From Pantoea sp. (GTDB lineage: Bacteria > Pseudomonadota > Gammaproteobacteria > Enterobacterales > Enterobacteriaceae): DNA of 64,000 nt. Position 1 is the stretch's first letter. Every line of letters starts with the position of its first letter. Positions 17,977 to 26,845 of the stretch are shown here, in pieces. The stretch spans positions 558,001 through 622,000 of the forward strand of contig NZ_JAPWKD010000032.1 in NCBI RefSeq assembly GCF_028283705.1. The letters are read 5' to 3'. A model generated the notes under the pieces. It had not been told where the DNA came from and searched no databases. It was given only the letters and a program-made list of their open reading frames with translations. Made by a program: the position numbers and the translations under genes.

Positions 17977-18009
17977 AGATTTTAACTTTTACAGCAGAGA
18001 TAACGCAGA

Positions 18010-19185
18010 TTAACGCTGATAGATGATTTCGACGCCTTCGTCGTCATCTTCGTCCCAGTCATCATCCCAGTCGTCGTCTTCTTCCACTTCCTGGGCGTTT
18101 TCCATGGCTTCGCGGTGGTAATCATCCCACATGAAGGCCACTTTCTCCGGCTGCTTCTCTTCTGTTTCCGCTTCTTTGGGATTGGCGATAATGAAGCTCA
18201 TCACGTCCCAGCAGAGCTCATTGACGCCATCACGGCTGGCAGCAGAAATCAGATAGTATTTCTCTTCCCAACCCAGCGCTTCTGCAATGGCTTTAGCGCG
18301 GCTTTCCGCTTCTTCGCGGCTCAGCAGGTCAGTTTTGTTAAACACCAGCCAGCGCGGCTTCTGATACAGTTTATCGCTGTATTTTTCCAGTTCACCAAGG
18401 ATGATGCGCGCGTTTTCAACCGGATCTGACTCGTCAATCGGCGCAATGTCGATCAGGTGCAGCAGGACGCGGCAGCGTTCCAGGTGTTTCAGGAAGCGAA
18501 TACCGAGGCCGGCACCTTCCGCAGCACCTTCAATCAGGCCCGGGATGTCGGCAATCACGAAGCTCTTTTCGCTGTCCATACGCACCACGCCGAGGCTCGG
18601 CACCAGGGTGGTAAACGGATAATCTGCCACTTTCGGCTTGGCCGCAGAAACGGCGCGAATAAAGGTCGATTTACCGGCATTCGGTAAGCCAAGCATACCA
18701 ACGTCAGCCAGCAGCATCAGCTCCAGCTGCAGGTCACGCTTTTCACCCGGTGTACCCATGGTTTTCTGGCGTGGTGTACGGTTCACCGAAGATTTAAAAC
18801 GGGTGTTACCCAGGCCATGCCAGCCGCCTTTGGCGACCATCAGCTGCTGCTCGTGGCGCGTCATATCGCCCAGCGTTTCGCCTGTGCCCTGGTCAATAAC
18901 ACGCGTACCCACCGGGACTTTAACAATGATGTCTTTACCGCGTTTGCCGGTACAGTCACGGCTCTGGCCATTCTGGCCACGTTCAGCACGGAAAGATTTT
19001 TCGAAACGATAATCGATCAGGGTATTAAGGTTTTCATCCGCCAGCAGGTAGACGTCGCCGCCATCGCCGCCATCGCCGCCGTCCGGGCCGCCTTTCGGAA
19101 TGTATTTTTCGCGGCGGAAGCTCACGCAACCATTACCGCCATCACCCGCGACCACGAGGATCGTCGCTTCATCAACAAACTTCAT
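18010..19185 (-). CDS. obgE: Obg-family GTPase ObgE/CgtA
   Basis: A 391-residue ribosome-associated GTPase acting in 50S assembly, growth control and chromosome partition. The glycine-rich Obg fold spans about 1-158 (GGDGGDGGDVYLLAD), followed by the G domain with GLPNAGKST, DIPGLIEGA and NKTD. The tail is strongly acidic (runs of Asp/Glu near 375-385), as in enterobacterial ObgE. The gene normally next to it, yhbE, is absent: rpmA lies 247 bp upstream with its own terminator between. Confidence 0.97.
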   Translation of the reverse strand: MKFVDEATILVVAGDGGNGCVSFRREKYIPKGGPDGGDGGDGGDVYLLADENLNTLIDYRFEKSFRAERGQNGQSRDCTGKRGKDIIVKVPVGTRVIDQGTGETLGDMTRHEQQLMVAKGGWHGLGNTRFKSSVNRTPRQKTMGTPGEKRDLQLELMLLADVGMLGLPNAGKSTFIRAVSAAKPKVADYPFTTLVPSLGVVRMDSEKSFVIADIPGLIEGAAEGAGLGIRFLKHLERCRVLLHLIDIAPIDESDPVENARIILGELEKYSDKLYQKPRWLVFNKTDLLSREEAESRAKAIAEALGWEEKYYLISAASRDGVNELCWDVMSFIIANPKEAETEEKQPEKVAFMWDDYHREAMENAQEVEEDDDWDDDWDEDDDEGVEIIYQR

Positions 19186-19360
19186 TTTCTTTCTCCGTCA
19201 CACTGTCGTTCGCGGCAGAACTCTGACGACGAACGGGTCCGCCAGGGTCTTCTGCGCTGACCGGCGGCGGATAATACAGGATTGGCAATGCCATGTGTAC
19301 ATAAATTGTACAGCAATCTGCGCAAGGGTGCTGGGCTTACGTGCACTCCGCAACAGAATG

Positions 19361-19387
19361 TAAAAAGCCCCGCAAAGCTGCGGGGCC
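19361..19387 (-). terminator. Terminator of rplU-rpmA
   Basis: An 8-bp GC-rich stem, GCCCCGCA (19367-19374) with TGCGGGGC (19379-19386), followed on the minus strand by TTTTTA. It separates rpmA from obgE, so obgE probably has its own promoter in the 170 bp between. Confidence 0.85.
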
Positions 19388-19432
19388 TTTCATTCGTTCG
19401 TTCAGACGTTAACCGTCTGCGTCACGACAACC

Positions 19433-19690
19433 TTACTCAGCAACGATGCTGATGTATTTACGGTTGTTCGGACCTTTAACTTCGAATTTCACTTTGCCGT
19501 CTGCGGTAGCAAACAGAGTGTGGTCACGACCACAACCTACGTTGTTACCGGCGTGGAATTTGGTACCACGCTGACGAACGATGATGCTACCTGCCAGAAC
19601 AGATTCACCACCGAAACGTTTTACACCCAGACGTTTTGCGTTGGAGTCACGACCGTTACGAGTCGAGCCACCAGCCTTTTTATGTGCCAT
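19433..19690 (-). CDS. rpmA: 50S ribosomal protein bL27
   Basis: An 85-residue large-subunit ribosomal protein located near the peptidyl transferase centre. It begins MAHKKAGGSTRNGRDSNAKR and shows KRFGGESVLAGSIIVRQRGT and HAGNNVGCGRDHTLFA, all characteristic of L27. It is the second gene of rplU-rpmA, 15 bp after rplU. Confidence 0.98.
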   Translation of the reverse strand: MAHKKAGGSTRNGRDSNAKRLGVKRFGGESVLAGSIIVRQRGTKFHAGNNVGCGRDHTLFATADGKVKFEVKGPNNRKYISIVAE

Positions 19691-19705
19691 TTGTCAGATC
19701 TCCTC

Positions 19706-20017
19706 TTAGGCGCTGATGCCAGTGATTTTCACATCAGTGAACCACTGACGGTGGCCTTGCTGCTTACGGTAGTGCTTACGACGACGAAACTTAACAATTT
19801 TAATTTTCTCGCCACGACCATGAGCAACGACTTCTGCTTTGATCACACCGCCTGAAACCAGTGGCGCGCCGATTTTCACGTCTTCGCCATTTGCAATCAT
19901 CAGAACCTGGTCAAACTCGATGGTTTCACCGGTTGCGATGTCCAGCTTTTCCAGGCGAACGGTCTGACCTTCGCTTACTCGGTGTTGTTTACCACCACTT
20001 TGGAAAACCGCGTACAT
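19706..20017 (-). CDS. rplU: 50S ribosomal protein bL21
   Basis: A 103-residue large-subunit protein that binds 23S rRNA. Recognised by MYAVFQSGGKQHRV at the start, VLMIANGEDVKIGAP in the middle and the basic KFRRRKHYRKQQGHRQ segment. It is first of the rplU-rpmA operon and divergent from ispB, the universal arrangement in enterobacteria. Confidence 0.98.
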   Translation of the reverse strand: MYAVFQSGGKQHRVSEGQTVRLEKLDIATGETIEFDQVLMIANGEDVKIGAPLVSGGVIKAEVVAHGRGEKIKIVKFRRRKHYRKQQGHRQWFTDVKITGISA

Positions 20018-20272
20018 ATAAAACTCCGCTTCTGCGCTTGCCTTTCTGTTAATCAGGCGGCGCTATAAATATTCACAATAGGGCGCGAATTCTACGCAAA
20101 TCTCCGGCAGAAGACAAGTGCACTTTGCACTCTCTTGCAGAAAAAAAGCGCAGGATGAATGCAAACGTTTATCAACCCGATTTTTCAAGTACAATCAGTA
20201 ACAGATTACCTGAACTCACGCTGGGTAAAAGCGCTTACCATGCCGAGAAACGAGTCATAGCTGAACAGACGA

Positions 20273-21244
20273 ATGAACTTAGAACAGATTAATGAATTAA
20301 CCGCGCAGGACATGGCGGCCGTCAACCAGACCATCCTCGACCAGTTGAATTCAGATGTCTCGCTGATTAACCAGTTGGGCCATTACATCATCAGTGGCGG
20401 TGGAAAACGCATTCGCCCGATGATAGCCGTGTTGTCTGCACGTGCACTGAATTACCAGGGTTCGCAACATGTCACCAATGCGGCGCTGATCGAATTTATC
20501 CACACCGCCACGCTGCTGCATGACGATGTCGTGGATGAATCCGATATGCGCCGTGGTAAAGCCACAGCCAATGCCGCATTTGGCAATGCGGCCAGTGTGC
20601 TGGTGGGTGATTTTATCTATACCCGTGCTTTCCAGATGATGACCAGTATGGGATCCCTGAAGATCCTTGCGCTGATGTCTGAAGCGGTGAACGTCATCTC
20701 CGAAGGCGAAGTTTTGCAGTTGATGAACGTCAACGATCCGGACATCACTGAAGAAAATTACATGCGGGTGATTTACAGCAAAACCGCCCGTCTGTTTGAA
20801 GCCGCTTCACAGGCATCAGCGATTCTGGCCGAAGCCACCCCGGCGCAGGAAAAAGCGCTGCAGGATTATGGACGCTATATTGGCACCGCTTTCCAGTTAA
20901 TTGACGATTTACTGGATTACAGCGCGGACGGCGAGACGCTGGGCAAAAATACTGGAGATGACCTGAGCGAAGGCAAACCCACACTGCCCCTGCTGCATGC
21001 GATGCGTAACGGTTCACCAGAACAGGCGCAGATGATTCGCCGCGCGATTGAAGAAGGTAATGGTCGCCATTTACTGGAACCGGTGCTGGAAGCAATGCGC
21101 CAGTGTGGTTCGCTGGAATGGACGCGGCAGCGCGCGGAAGAAGAAGCTGATAAAGCCATTGCTGCCCTGGAAGCACTGCCAGAAAGCCCGTGGCGTAGCG
21201 CCCTTGAAGCATTAGCCCACATGTCTGTACAACGCGATTATTGA
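20273..21244 (+). CDS. ispB: Octaprenyl diphosphate synthase IspB
   Basis: A 323-residue trans-prenyltransferase that makes the isoprenoid side chain of ubiquinone and menaquinone. Both aspartate-rich motifs are present: LLHDDVVDESDMRRG (about 82-96) and QLIDDLLDY (about 208-216). GGGKRIRP near residue 45 binds the allylic diphosphate. The ATG at 20273 gives MNLEQINELTAQDM, matching E. coli. A terminator follows directly. Confidence 0.97.
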   Translation: MNLEQINELTAQDMAAVNQTILDQLNSDVSLINQLGHYIISGGGKRIRPMIAVLSARALNYQGSQHVTNAALIEFIHTATLLHDDVVDESDMRRGKATANAAFGNAASVLVGDFIYTRAFQMMTSMGSLKILALMSEAVNVISEGEVLQLMNVNDPDITEENYMRVIYSKTARLFEAASQASAILAEATPAQEKALQDYGRYIGTAFQLIDDLLDYSADGETLGKNTGDDLSEGKPTLPLLHAMRNGSPEQAQMIRRAIEEGNGRHLLEPVLEAMRQCGSLEWTRQRAEEEADKAIAALEALPESPWRSALEALAHMSVQRDY

Positions 21245-21251
21245 TCCCTGC

Positions 21252-21275
21252 GGGGCCAGCTCTGGCCCCCTTTTC
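21252..21275 (+). terminator. Terminator of ispB
   Basis: The stem GGGGCCA (21252-21258) pairs with TGGCCCC (21263-21269) around a GCTC loop and is followed by CTTTTCCT. It begins 8 bp after the ispB stop. Confidence 0.8.
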
Positions 21276-21481
21276 CTGCTCTCACTTCCCTTGTACGTCT
21301 TTTCATTATTTGCAGTGCTTTTGCGAAACAGTTCGCAGTTACAAGCAATGGTTACGATTTTACTGGAAAATTACTGGAGCCATTTGCTATATACTTCCGT
21401 ATATTTCCAGATATTACTACACCGGAAAGAATCCCTCACCCGAAGGATGAGAAGACAACATGGACATGGAGAAGAGCGTTT

Positions 21482-21766
21482 ATGCATGCATGGAAACAAG
21501 ACTGGCACCCGGCAGACATCATTGCAAAGCTGCGTAAGAAAGGAACCACAATGGCAGCGTTATCGCGTAAATCGGGCCTGAGTTCATCGACTCTGGCGAA
21601 TGCCATTTCCCGTTCCTGGCCCAAAGGAGAGTGGTTGATTGCCAACGCCTTGGGTGTACACCCTGCGGAGATCTGGCCAAGCCGTTATTTTGATCCTAAG
21701 ACTCAGCGTTTGCGGAAACGCACGGGGCGCCCGAAGCCAAAAAAGGTGCCTCAATCTTCAGAGTGA
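21482..21766 (+). CDS. sfsB: SfsB/Nlp-like DNA-binding transcriptional regulator
   Basis: A 94-residue Ner/Nlp-type helix-turn-helix protein, related to the Ner repressor of phage Mu. The family segment DWHPADIIAKLRKKGTTMAALSRKSGLSSSTLANA (about 7-41) covers the HTH, followed by WPKGEWLIANALGVHPAEIWPSRY. It starts at ATG 21482 with GGAGAAGAG upstream; nearby ATGs at 21460 and 21466 are in another frame. Its position between ispB and murA matches E. coli. The upstream 200 bp is AT-rich and probably holds its promoter. Confidence 0.9.
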   Translation: MHAWKQDWHPADIIAKLRKKGTTMAALSRKSGLSSSTLANAISRSWPKGEWLIANALGVHPAEIWPSRYFDPKTQRLRKRTGRPKPKKVPQSSE

Positions 21767-21778
21767 TGCTCGTGTAGC

Positions 21779-21813
21779 CAAAAAAAACCAGCCGCAGTAC
21801 GGCTGGTTTTCTC
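21779..21813. terminator. Bidirectional terminator between sfsB and murA
   Basis: AAACCAGCCG and CGGCTGGTTT form a stem with loop CAGTA. It is preceded by a run of A and followed by T, so it can end both the plus-strand sfsB transcript and the minus-strand murA transcript. Confidence 0.85.
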
Positions 21814-21832
21814 ATTAAAGCCTGGAAGACAA

Positions 21833-23092
21833 TTATTCGCCGCTAACGCGCTCGATATTGGCACCCATAGCTTTCAGTTTATCTTCGATGTGCTCGTAAC
21901 CACGATCGATATGGTAAATACGATCAACCAGCGTAGTACCTTCCGCAATGCAACCCGCCAGCACCAGACTGGCTGATGCACGTAAATCGGTCGCCATAAC
22001 CTGCGCACCCGACAGCGTCTCCACGCCGTGACAAATTGCGGTATTGCTTTCGATCTCCGCATGCGCGCCCATACGAATCAGTTCAGGGATGTGCATAAAG
22101 CGGTTTTCGAAAATGGTCTCGGTGATCACACCGGTGCCTTCAGCCACCAGGTTCAGCAGCGTAAATTGCGCCTGCATATCGGTCGGGAAACCCGGATGCG
22201 GTGCAGTGCGAACGTTAACCGCTTTTGGGCGCTTACCGTGCATATCGAGGCTAATCCAGTCGGCACCGGTTTCAATATCCGCACCGGCGTCACGCAGTTT
22301 AGCCAGTACCGCATCCAGGGTGTCAGGCTGAGTGTTGCGACACACCACTTTGCCACGCGAAATCGCAGCAGCAACGAGGAAAGTACCGGTTTCGATACGG
22401 TCCGGCAGGACACGATAAACACCGCCACCCAGACGTTCTACGCCTTGAATGGTGATTTTATCGGTACCAGCACCGCTGATTTTTGCACCCAGGGTGTTCA
22501 GGAAGTTCGCTGTATCAACAATTTCCGGTTCACGCGCAGCGTTTTCAATGATAGTAGTGCCTGTTGCCAGCGTTGCCGCACTCATGATGGTCACCGTGGC
22601 ACCGACGCTCACTTTGTCCATCACGATATGCGCGCCCTTCAGACGACCATCAACTGAGGCTTTAACATAGCCCTCTTCCAGTTTGATCTCTGCACCCAGT
22701 TGCTCAAGGCCAGTGATGTGCAGATCAACCGGACGTGCGCCAATGGCACAACCACCCGGCAGTGAAACCTGCCCCTGACCAAAACGCGCAACCAGCGGTC
22801 CCAGCGCCCAGATCGAAGCACGCATGGTTTTCACCAGGTCATAAGGCGCACAGAAGACATTAACTTCGCGCGCATCAACGTGCACCGAACCATTACGCTC
22901 GACCTGGGCACCCAGCTGACTCAGCAGCTTCATGGTGGTGTCGATGTCACGCAGTTTCGGCACATTCTGAATCTCTACCGGCTCTTCTGCCAGCAGCGCT
23001 GCAAACAGAATTGGCAGCGCAGCGTTTTTCGCCCCGGAAATGGTCACTTCACCACTCAAACGGGTGGGGCCTTGCACACGAAATTTGTCCAT
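21833..23092 (-). CDS. murA: UDP-N-acetylglucosamine 1-carboxyvinyltransferase MurA
   Basis: A 419-residue enzyme that transfers enolpyruvate to UDP-GlcNAc, the first committed step of peptidoglycan synthesis and the target of fosfomycin. The catalytic cysteine is Cys115 in LPGGCAIGARPVDLHI, so the wild-type fosfomycin-sensitive residue is kept. Other segments: SGAKNAALPILFAALL and RIETGTFLVAAAIS. The start MDKFRVQGPT at 23092 gives the exact E. coli length; an in-frame start 15 bp upstream is less likely. Confidence 0.97.
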   Translation of the reverse strand: MDKFRVQGPTRLSGEVTISGAKNAALPILFAALLAEEPVEIQNVPKLRDIDTTMKLLSQLGAQVERNGSVHVDAREVNVFCAPYDLVKTMRASIWALGPLVARFGQGQVSLPGGCAIGARPVDLHITGLEQLGAEIKLEEGYVKASVDGRLKGAHIVMDKVSVGATVTIMSAATLATGTTIIENAAREPEIVDTANFLNTLGAKISGAGTDKITIQGVERLGGGVYRVLPDRIETGTFLVAAAISRGKVVCRNTQPDTLDAVLAKLRDAGADIETGADWISLDMHGKRPKAVNVRTAPHPGFPTDMQAQFTLLNLVAEGTGVITETIFENRFMHIPELIRMGAHAEIESNTAICHGVETLSGAQVMATDLRASASLVLAGCIAEGTTLVDRIYHIDRGYEHIEDKLKAMGANIERVSGE

Positions 23093-23155
23093 TAACACGG
23101 TTCTCAATTATCAATCAAACAAGCCCGCCTGCGCGGGCGCACCAAAGCAGTGCGC

Positions 23156-23413
23156 TTAGAAACCGTTAAGTTTACGATCGCGCGCCCACTCGGCAGGAGT
23201 ATAAGTTTTTATGGAAACCGCATGAATGCGATTATCCGCAATGTATTCCATCAGTGGCGCATACACAGCCTGCTGTTTTTTAACCCGGCTCAGCTCGCCG
23301 AACATCTCGCCGACCGCAATCACCTGAAAGTGGCTACCGTCGTTGCTGAGAACATGCACTTCTTCTAATGGCAACGCCTGCATCAGCACCGCCTGAACTT
23401 CACTATTTTCCAT
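23156..23413 (-). CDS. ibaG: BolA-family protein IbaG
   Basis: An 85-residue BolA-like protein (formerly YrbA) implicated in acid stress and iron-sulfur traffic with monothiol glutaredoxins. It contains GSHFQVIAVGEMF and the conserved end NRIHAVSIKTYTPAEWARDR. The start MENSEVQAVLMQAL at 23413 follows the E. coli start; 5 extra residues are possible from 23428. It lies between mlaB and murA as in E. coli, 63 bp from murA. Confidence 0.94.
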   Translation of the reverse strand: MENSEVQAVLMQALPLEEVHVLSNDGSHFQVIAVGEMFGELSRVKKQQAVYAPLMEYIADNRIHAVSIKTYTPAEWARDRKLNGF

Positions 23414-23483
23414 CGCTCTTTGCTTCAAGTTGATAATAATAAGGCAGACATCTTAGAGGAAAGCGTCTGACTCTTAAATACGC

Positions 23484-23511
23484 AAAAGCCCCTGAAAAAA
23501 TCAGGGGCTTT
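23484..23511 (-). terminator. Terminator downstream of mlaFEDCB
   Basis: Stem AGCCCCTGA (23489-23497) with TCAGGGGCT (23502-23510). On the minus strand it is followed by TTTTGCG. It separates the mla operon from ibaG-murA. Confidence 0.8.
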
Positions 23512-23528
23512 ATCATTAAGGGCAATAA

Positions 23529-23834
23529 TCAGGCTATTTTTTCCGCAGAAACAATAATCTGCTGCAGATTATACAGCGTAATCAGTGACTGAAGTTTATC
23601 CGTGATACCGCTAAACAGCGGCGTGCTGCCCTGCGCCCTGGCAATCTCGCGCAAATGAACCAACAGCGCCAGTCCGGCTGAGTCCACCCTGTCGAGTGCA
23701 GCCACATCAATGGTCTCAATATTCACCATGGCCGTTTCCCGTTCCTGCCACAAGGACAGCAAGGTGTCACGGTCCAGCTTGCCACTCAGGGCCAGCGTGC
23801 TGGCAGTACGCTGCCAGCGTAACGGTTCGCTCAT
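23529..23834 (-). CDS. mlaB: MlaB, STAS-domain subunit of the MlaFEDB phospholipid transporter
   Basis: A 101-residue STAS-domain protein on the cytoplasmic face of the MlaFEDB complex, which moves phospholipids between inner and outer membranes and keeps the outer membrane asymmetric. The STAS core VDSAGLALLVHLREIAR is present. Its start ATG shares one base with the mlaC stop, so it is translationally coupled and last in the operon. Confidence 0.93.
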   Translation of the reverse strand: MSEPLRWQRTASTLALSGKLDRDTLLSLWQERETAMVNIETIDVAALDRVDSAGLALLVHLREIARAQGSTPLFSGITDKLQSLITLYNLQQIIVSAEKIA

Positions 23835-24466
23835 TATTGCTGCTTATCCAGAGTGATTGGCTGAGCCGCAGAGGCTTTCAACTGCGCGGTCAGACCATCG
23901 ATACCTTTGGTACGCAGCAAATCGCCCCACTCATTCTGTTTGGTGGTGATCATACTGATGCCTTCTGCCACCATATCGTAGGCCTGCCAGTTACCCGTAC
24001 GGCTGTTTTTGCGCCACTGGAAATCAAGGCGTACCGGTGGACGACCGCTCGGATCGAGAATGGTGACACGGATTGCCACAATATCGGCATCGCCAATCGG
24101 CTGTTCAGGCTGAATTTGATAGGTCTGACCGTGGTAGAGTGCCAGCGCCTGGCCATATGCCTGTGCCAGATAATCGCCAAAGGCCGCGAAGTAAGCATCA
24201 CGCTGTGCCGGTGTGGCATCACGGTAGTAACGACCTAACACCAGCGCACCCGCATACTTGATCTGCACATAGGGCAGCAATTCCTGACGCACGATATCAC
24301 GCAGATAATTAGGATCCTGCTTGATCTTCGGTTGCTCGTTCTTCAGGCGAGTGAAGGTTTTCGCCGCCGCTTCATCCATCAGTTTATAGGGATTGCTCTG
24401 GTCCGCTGCCGTCACGGCCAGTGGAACGATGGCCAGCATGGCAATCATCAGTAAACGTTTAAACAT
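23834..24466 (-). CDS. mlaC: Periplasmic phospholipid-binding protein MlaC
   Basis: A 210-residue periplasmic carrier that shuttles phospholipids between MlaA at the outer membrane and MlaFEDB at the inner membrane. It has an N-terminal signal peptide (KRLLMIAMLAIVPLAVTAA) and the MlaC/Ttg2D family segments LLPYVQIKYAGALVLGRYY and NWQAYDMVAEGISMI. It starts 18 bp after the mlaD stop. Confidence 0.95.
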   Translation of the reverse strand: MFKRLLMIAMLAIVPLAVTAADQSNPYKLMDEAAAKTFTRLKNEQPKIKQDPNYLRDIVRQELLPYVQIKYAGALVLGRYYRDATPAQRDAYFAAFGDYLAQAYGQALALYHGQTYQIQPEQPIGDADIVAIRVTILDPSGRPPVRLDFQWRKNSRTGNWQAYDMVAEGISMITTKQNEWGDLLRTKGIDGLTAQLKASAAQPITLDKQQ

Positions 24467-24484
24467 CGTGTTTTACCTCTGGGG

Positions 24485-25012
24485 TTATTCAGTTGCTGCA
24501 GGCGCGCTCTCCGCACCCTGTTGTTTGTTATCGTTTTTGTTGTCGCCGCTCTTGTAAAGGAACTGGCCAATCAAATCTTCCAGCACCATCGCTGATTTGG
24601 TATCACGCAGCGTGCCGCCATCTTTTAGCATAGACGACCCCAGATCCGGGTCATCGAAGCCAAGATTGAGCGCCAGGAACTGTTCCCCCAGTAATCCCTG
24701 GGTACGAATCGCCAGTGAGCTGGTGTCCGGTATTTTGTTGGCGTATTGGTCGCTGATGTCCATGGTGACGCGCGGCGACAGGGTTTTATCATCCAGCGAA
24801 ATATCCGTCACACGACCAATCACCACACCGCCAATCTTGACCGGCGAGCTCACTTTCAGGCCGCCGATGTTATCGAAGGTGGCATATAGCTTCCATGTGG
24901 GTTCAGTCCCCAGTGATTTCAGGTCAGCAACACGCAGGCTGAGAAACAGCAGTGCCAGTAGTGCCAGCAGCATGAAGACGCCTACCCAAATTTCGTTTTT
25001 CTTGCTTTGCAT
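24485..25012 (-). CDS. mlaD: MlaD, MCE-domain subunit of the MlaFEDB transporter
   Basis: A 175-residue inner-membrane anchored MCE protein that forms the periplasmic hexamer of MlaFEDB. One N-terminal membrane segment (IWVGVFMLLALLALLFLSLRV) precedes the MCE domain (about 38-120, ATFDNIGGLKVSSPVKIGGVVIGRV and IRTQGLLGEQFLAL). The tail is low-complexity. The ATG at 25012 gives MQSKKNEIWVG, as in E. coli. Confidence 0.95.
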   Translation of the reverse strand: MQSKKNEIWVGVFMLLALLALLFLSLRVADLKSLGTEPTWKLYATFDNIGGLKVSSPVKIGGVVIGRVTDISLDDKTLSPRVTMDISDQYANKIPDTSSLAIRTQGLLGEQFLALNLGFDDPDLGSSMLKDGGTLRDTKSAMVLEDLIGQFLYKSGDNKNDNKQQGAESAPAATE

Positions 25013-25016
25013 TGCA

Positions 25017-25799
25017 TCATTTCCCAAACATCAGTGCTGTCAGCACAAAATCCAAACCGAGTACCGCCAGTGAAGCATGTACCACGGTACGCGTCGTTGC
25101 CCGGCTGATCCCCTCCGACGTGGGGATAGCATCATAACCGTTGAACAGCGCAATCCATGTCACCGTAATGGCGAAAACCGCGCTTTTGATAATGCAGTTG
25201 ATAATATCAGTGCGGAAATCCACCGCGTTCTGCATCGCTGACCAGAAGAAGCCAGGATCAATACCTTTCCAGCTGACGCCAACCAGCGCACCACCGGCAA
25301 TCCCCACCGCCGTAAAAATCAGCGCCAGCAGCGGCATACTGATAAAACCGGCCCAGAAACGTGGTGATACCACGCGTCGCAACGGGTCAACCGCCATCAT
25401 TTCCATGCTGGAGAGCTGCTCTGTGGCTTTCATCAGACCAATTTCTGCGGTCAGCGCCGAACCGGCACGCCCGGCGAACAACAACGCGGTAACCACCGGG
25501 CCGAGTTCGCGCAGCAGCGACAACGCCACCAACATGCCGAGACTGGTTTCCGCGCTGTAGGTGGTCAGGACCAGATAGCCCTGCAACCCAAGCACCATGC
25601 CGATAAACAGCCCGGAGACGATAATGATCAGCAGAGACATTACGCCCACGCTGTAGAGTTGCTTGATCAGCAACGGTGCATGTTTGCGAAACGCCGGTTT
25701 TCCCACCAGCGCATGAAACAGCATCATCCCTGCCCGGCCAAATGCCGCACAGGTGTTAATCCCCTGACGTCCAAGTGACGCCAGCGCCTTTAACAACAT
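25017..25799 (-). CDS. mlaE: MlaE, permease subunit of the MlaFEDB transporter
   Basis: A 260-residue integral membrane permease. Characteristic segments are GVMSLLIIIVSGLFIGMVLGLQ, TYSAETSLGMLVALSLLRELGPV and LFAGRAGSALTAEIGLMKATEQ, the EQL-type coupling region. The ATG at 25799 (MLLKALASLGRQG) gives the E. coli length. It is 4 bp from both mlaF and mlaD. Confidence 0.96.
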   Translation of the reverse strand: MLLKALASLGRQGINTCAAFGRAGMMLFHALVGKPAFRKHAPLLIKQLYSVGVMSLLIIIVSGLFIGMVLGLQGYLVLTTYSAETSLGMLVALSLLRELGPVVTALLFAGRAGSALTAEIGLMKATEQLSSMEMMAVDPLRRVVSPRFWAGFISMPLLALIFTAVGIAGGALVGVSWKGIDPGFFWSAMQNAVDFRTDIINCIIKSAVFAITVTWIALFNGYDAIPTSEGISRATTRTVVHASLAVLGLDFVLTALMFGK

Positions 25800-25803
25800 C
25801 AGC

Positions 25804-26619
25804 TTAGGTTCTCCCTGCATGGGTCAAATCGGCCAGATAATCCCCGGCCGGAAAGCGGAACGGCACCGGGCCGTCCGCATGCCCTTCAATAAACTGACGC
25901 ACGCGTGGATCGGGGTTGGTCCGCAATTCAGGCGCGCTTCCCTGAGCAATAATTTTTTGCCCGGCAACAATATAGGCATGATCGGCAATGCTCAAGACCT
26001 CTGGCACGTCGTGCGAAACCACGATGCAGGTCACCCCCAACGCGTGGTTCAGCTCGTCGATCAATTTTACCAATACCCCCATGGTGATCGGATCCTGGCC
26101 GACAAAGGGTTCATCGAACATGATCAGATCCGGTTCCAGCGCGATCGCACGCGCCAGCGCCGCACGGCGCGCCATCCCGCCGGAGAGTTCCGCCGGTTTG
26201 AGTTGTGCCGCACCACGCAATCCTACCGCTTCCAGCTTCATCATCACCGTGCTGTGCAACAGCGATGGCGGAAGTTGCGTATGCTCCCGCAGCGGCCAGG
26301 CCACGTTATCAAAGACGCTGAGATCGGTAAAAAGTGCACCTGACTGAAATAACATGCTCATTTTTTTACGCACTTCATACAATCTGCGGCGTGAAAGTGA
26401 GGGAATGTTTTCGTCACGAAACCAGATTTCACCTTTATCTGGCTGGAGCTGGCCACCAATCAGGCGCAACAGCGTAGTTTTCCCAATGCCTGATGGCCCC
26501 ATAATGGCGGTCACTTTACCTTCGGGCACCGTTAATGAAATGTCGTCGAAGATGGTGCGATCTCCGCGCGAAAAGCTCACGCCACGAACCTCAACCAGAT
26601 TCGTTTGCTGCTGGATCAT
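25804..26619 (-). CDS. mlaF: MlaF, ATPase subunit of the MlaFEDB transporter
   Basis: A 271-residue ABC ATPase. Walker A is GPSGIGKTT, the signature is LSGGMARRAALARAIALEP, Walker B is LIMFDEPF, and the H-loop is VVSHDVPEV. It is first in mlaFEDCB and divergent from yrbG over a 226-bp region that should hold both promoters. Confidence 0.96.
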   Translation of the reverse strand: MIQQQTNLVEVRGVSFSRGDRTIFDDISLTVPEGKVTAIMGPSGIGKTTLLRLIGGQLQPDKGEIWFRDENIPSLSRRRLYEVRKKMSMLFQSGALFTDLSVFDNVAWPLREHTQLPPSLLHSTVMMKLEAVGLRGAAQLKPAELSGGMARRAALARAIALEPDLIMFDEPFVGQDPITMGVLVKLIDELNHALGVTCIVVSHDVPEVLSIADHAYIVAGQKIIAQGSAPELRTNPDPRVRQFIEGHADGPVPFRFPAGDYLADLTHAGRT

Positions 26620-26845
26620 CTTTACCTCTTAATGGGGATCGGGCGTTATCGTATCCCGGGATGGTAGCCTGTAAGTCCAAGATGCACGAGAGTTTTACAG
26701 AAACTTACCCACCCGGTTTGGCGAAAATAGCCTTAAAATTTACTTTTGCCTCTCAGACAGTCAAAATCAGCGCCTGTTTCACTGCACTAATGTTTATACC
26801 CGTCGGGCAACGCGTGCCGACACATCTGGCCATCAAGGATTTTTC

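Noticed and set aside
19186..19432. A remnant of yhbE between rpmA and obgE
   Set aside because: The 247-bp gap holds a terminator and probable promoter but no readable EamA-type sequence.
22028..22657. A 209-codon plus-strand ORF opposite murA
   Set aside because: Shadow of the conserved murA frame, with no ribosome-binding site or family match.
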